Assembly: GCA_001825565.1 (NCBI GenBank)
Contig: MHXM01000018.1
Coordinates: 1,779 to 8,759 of the forward strand
DNA length: 6,981 nucleotides
Direction of reading: 5' to 3'
Source: Desulfuromonadaceae bacterium GWC2_58_13
GTDB taxonomy: Bacteria; Desulfobacterota; Desulfuromonadia; Desulfuromonadales; Trichloromonadaceae
Shown: positions 5,888 through 6,981 of the stretch, piece by piece
Layout: every line of letters begins with the position of its first letter
How positions within the stretch are numbered: position 1 is the stretch's first letter
Notes under the pieces: generated by a model
Database searches by the model: none
What the model saw: the letters and a program-made list of their open reading frames with translations, nothing else
Told to the model about the DNA's origin: nothing
Made by a program: the position numbers and the translations under genes

Positions 5888-6981
5888 ACAACATCGCCGC
5901 CCACCTGCCTGAGATGGCCCGGATGCAGCCTCACGCCCCGGCGGTCTACTTTCCCCAGGGCCGGGACCGACGGGGCCGGGTCTGCTATTCCCACTACACC
6001 TTCTCCCAGCTTGACCGGGAAAGCAACCGTATCGCCCGAGGCCTGGAGATGGTGGGCATCCGTCGCGGCGTGCGCGCGGTGTTGATGGTTCCCCCCAGCC
6101 TTGACTTCTTCGCCCTGACCTTCGCCTTGTTCAAGGTCGGCGCCGTGCCGGTATTGATCGACCCGGGAATGGGGATAAAGAACCTCAAGGTCTGTCTCGA
6201 AGAGGCGGCGCCCGAAGCCTTCATCGGCATCCCCAAGGCCCATGTCGCCCGACTGCTGCTGGGCTGGGGCAAGGCAACGATCCGCACCCTGCTCACCGTT
6301 GGAACCCGGCGGTTCTGGGGCGGCACGACCCTGACGGAATTGATCAGCCGAGCCGGCGGCGAGGTCGACTACCCGATGGCCGCAACCGCCGCCGGGGAAA
6401 CCGCCGCCATCCTCTTCACCAGCGGCAGCACCGGCGCGCCCAAGGGCGCGGTCTACAGCCACGGCAACTTCCGCGCCCAGGTCGAGATGCTGCGCAGCCT
6501 GTATGACATCCGTCCCGGCGAGATCGACCTGCCGACCTTCCCGCTGTTCGCCCTGTTCGCCCCGGCGTTGGGGATGACCTCGGTGATCCCGGACATGGAT
6601 TTCACCCGCCCCGGTTCGGTCGACCCGCGCAAGATCATTGATACCATCGAAAGTTTTGGCGTCACCAGCATGTTCGGCTCGCCAGCCCTGATCAACCGGG
6701 TCGGCCGCCATGGCCAGGCCGGCAACATCAAGCTGCCCACCCTGCGACGGGTCATTTCCGCCGGCGCCCCGGTGCCGGCTCAAGTGCTGCAGCGCTTCGT
6801 CGGCATGCTCAATGAAGACACACAGGTTTTCACTCCCTACGGCGCCACCGAGGCATTGCCGGTCTGCTCCATCGGCAGTCGGGAAATTCTGGGACAGACT
6901 CGAAACCTTACCGACCAGGGTCAGGGCGTCTGCGTCGGTCGCCCGGTAGCGGGAATCGAGCTGCACATCATCGCCATCGGC
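5869..6981 (+). CDS. oleC: OleC, beta-lactone synthetase (AMP-binding superfamily), 3' end outside window
   Basis: This reading frame is open for 371 codons from ATG 5869 to the right edge with no stop; full OleC proteins are about 550 residues, so roughly two thirds is present. OleC uses ATP to activate the beta-hydroxy acid made by OleD and closes it to a beta-lactone. The adenylate-forming core motif FTSGSTGAPKG is at 183-193 and the YGATE motif at 324-328. The stretch LPTFPLFALFAPALGM (221-236) and the N-terminal NNIAAHLPEMAR (7-18) and FALFKVGAVPVLIDPG (84-99) are characteristic of OleC as I recall it. The catalytic lysine of the C-terminal subdomain would lie beyond the edge. The start lies inside oleB, 19 bases before its end, with only a poor ribosome site, so translation probably depends on coupling to oleB. 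oleD is expected next but is not visible. Without context it would be annotated as a fatty acid-CoA ligase. Confidence 0.92.
   Translation, partial: MEKPALNNIAAHLPEMARMQPHAPAVYFPQGRDRRGRVCYSHYTFSQLDRESNRIARGLEMVGIRRGVRAVLMVPPSLDFFALTFALFKVGAVPVLIDPGMGIKNLKVCLEEAAPEAFIGIPKAHVARLLLGWGKATIRTLLTVGTRRFWGGTTLTELISRAGGEVDYPMAATAAGETAAILFTSGSTGAPKGAVYSHGNFRAQVEMLRSLYDIRPGEIDLPTFPLFALFAPALGMTSVIPDMDFTRPGSVDPRKIIDTIESFGVTSMFGSPALINRVGRHGQAGNIKLPTLRRVISAGAPVPAQVLQRFVGMLNEDTQVFTPYGATEALPVCSIGSREILGQTRNLTDQGQGVCVGRPVAGIELHIIAIG

Noticed and set aside
5809..6966. A 385-codon minus-strand open frame opposite oleC
   Set aside because: It is low complexity with no recognisable motif and lies opposite a frame with clear OleC motifs. 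The oleC frame is easy to miss because it has no stop within the window, which makes the antisense frame look like the main gene there.

Overview
This GC-rich window reads as chromosomal DNA of a Gram-negative bacterium. A Desulfuromonadales-like (former deltaproteobacterial) host is my best guess. It rests on the gene families present, the REP-like intergenic repeats and the general feel of the proteins, not on a marker gene, so it is low confidence. All five complete genes and one partial gene lie on the + strand.

Layout. Positions 1-263 are non-coding and hold a large composite palindrome (31-98), then an operator-like dyad inside a candidate promoter. Next comes pgm (264-1916), an alpha-D-glucose phosphoglucomutase. 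A short gap carries a good extended -10 promoter for a Bax-inhibitor-1 family membrane protein (1992-2693). The following intergenic region holds a second pair of inverted REP-like units (2695-2773) and a strong intrinsic terminator (2777-2812). A ten-helix EamA/DMT-type transporter follows (2851-3786). A gap of about 150 bases with two candidate promoters leads into oleA (3936-4979), oleB (4979-5887) and the first two thirds of oleC (5869 to the window edge).

The main content is the oleABC block of the head-to-head (long-chain) olefin pathway. OleA joins two fatty acyl-CoAs into a 2-alkyl-3-ketoacid. OleD, not in the window and expected downstream, reduces it to the beta-hydroxy acid. OleC closes this with ATP to a beta-lactone, and OleB decarboxylates the lactone to a cis-alkene. 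The three genes are packed tightly: the oleA stop and oleB start share a base, and oleC starts 19 bases inside oleB. They are therefore almost certainly one operon with translational coupling. All catalytic residues I can check in OleA and OleB are present.

The pathway is known, so I do not claim a new system. The less ordinary points are in the non-coding DNA (nested palindromes, a dyad placed between -35 and -10 of pgm, a C-tract inside a promoter-like spacer ahead of oleA) and in two uncertain translation starts. oleC is open at the right edge, so its 3' end is unknown here.
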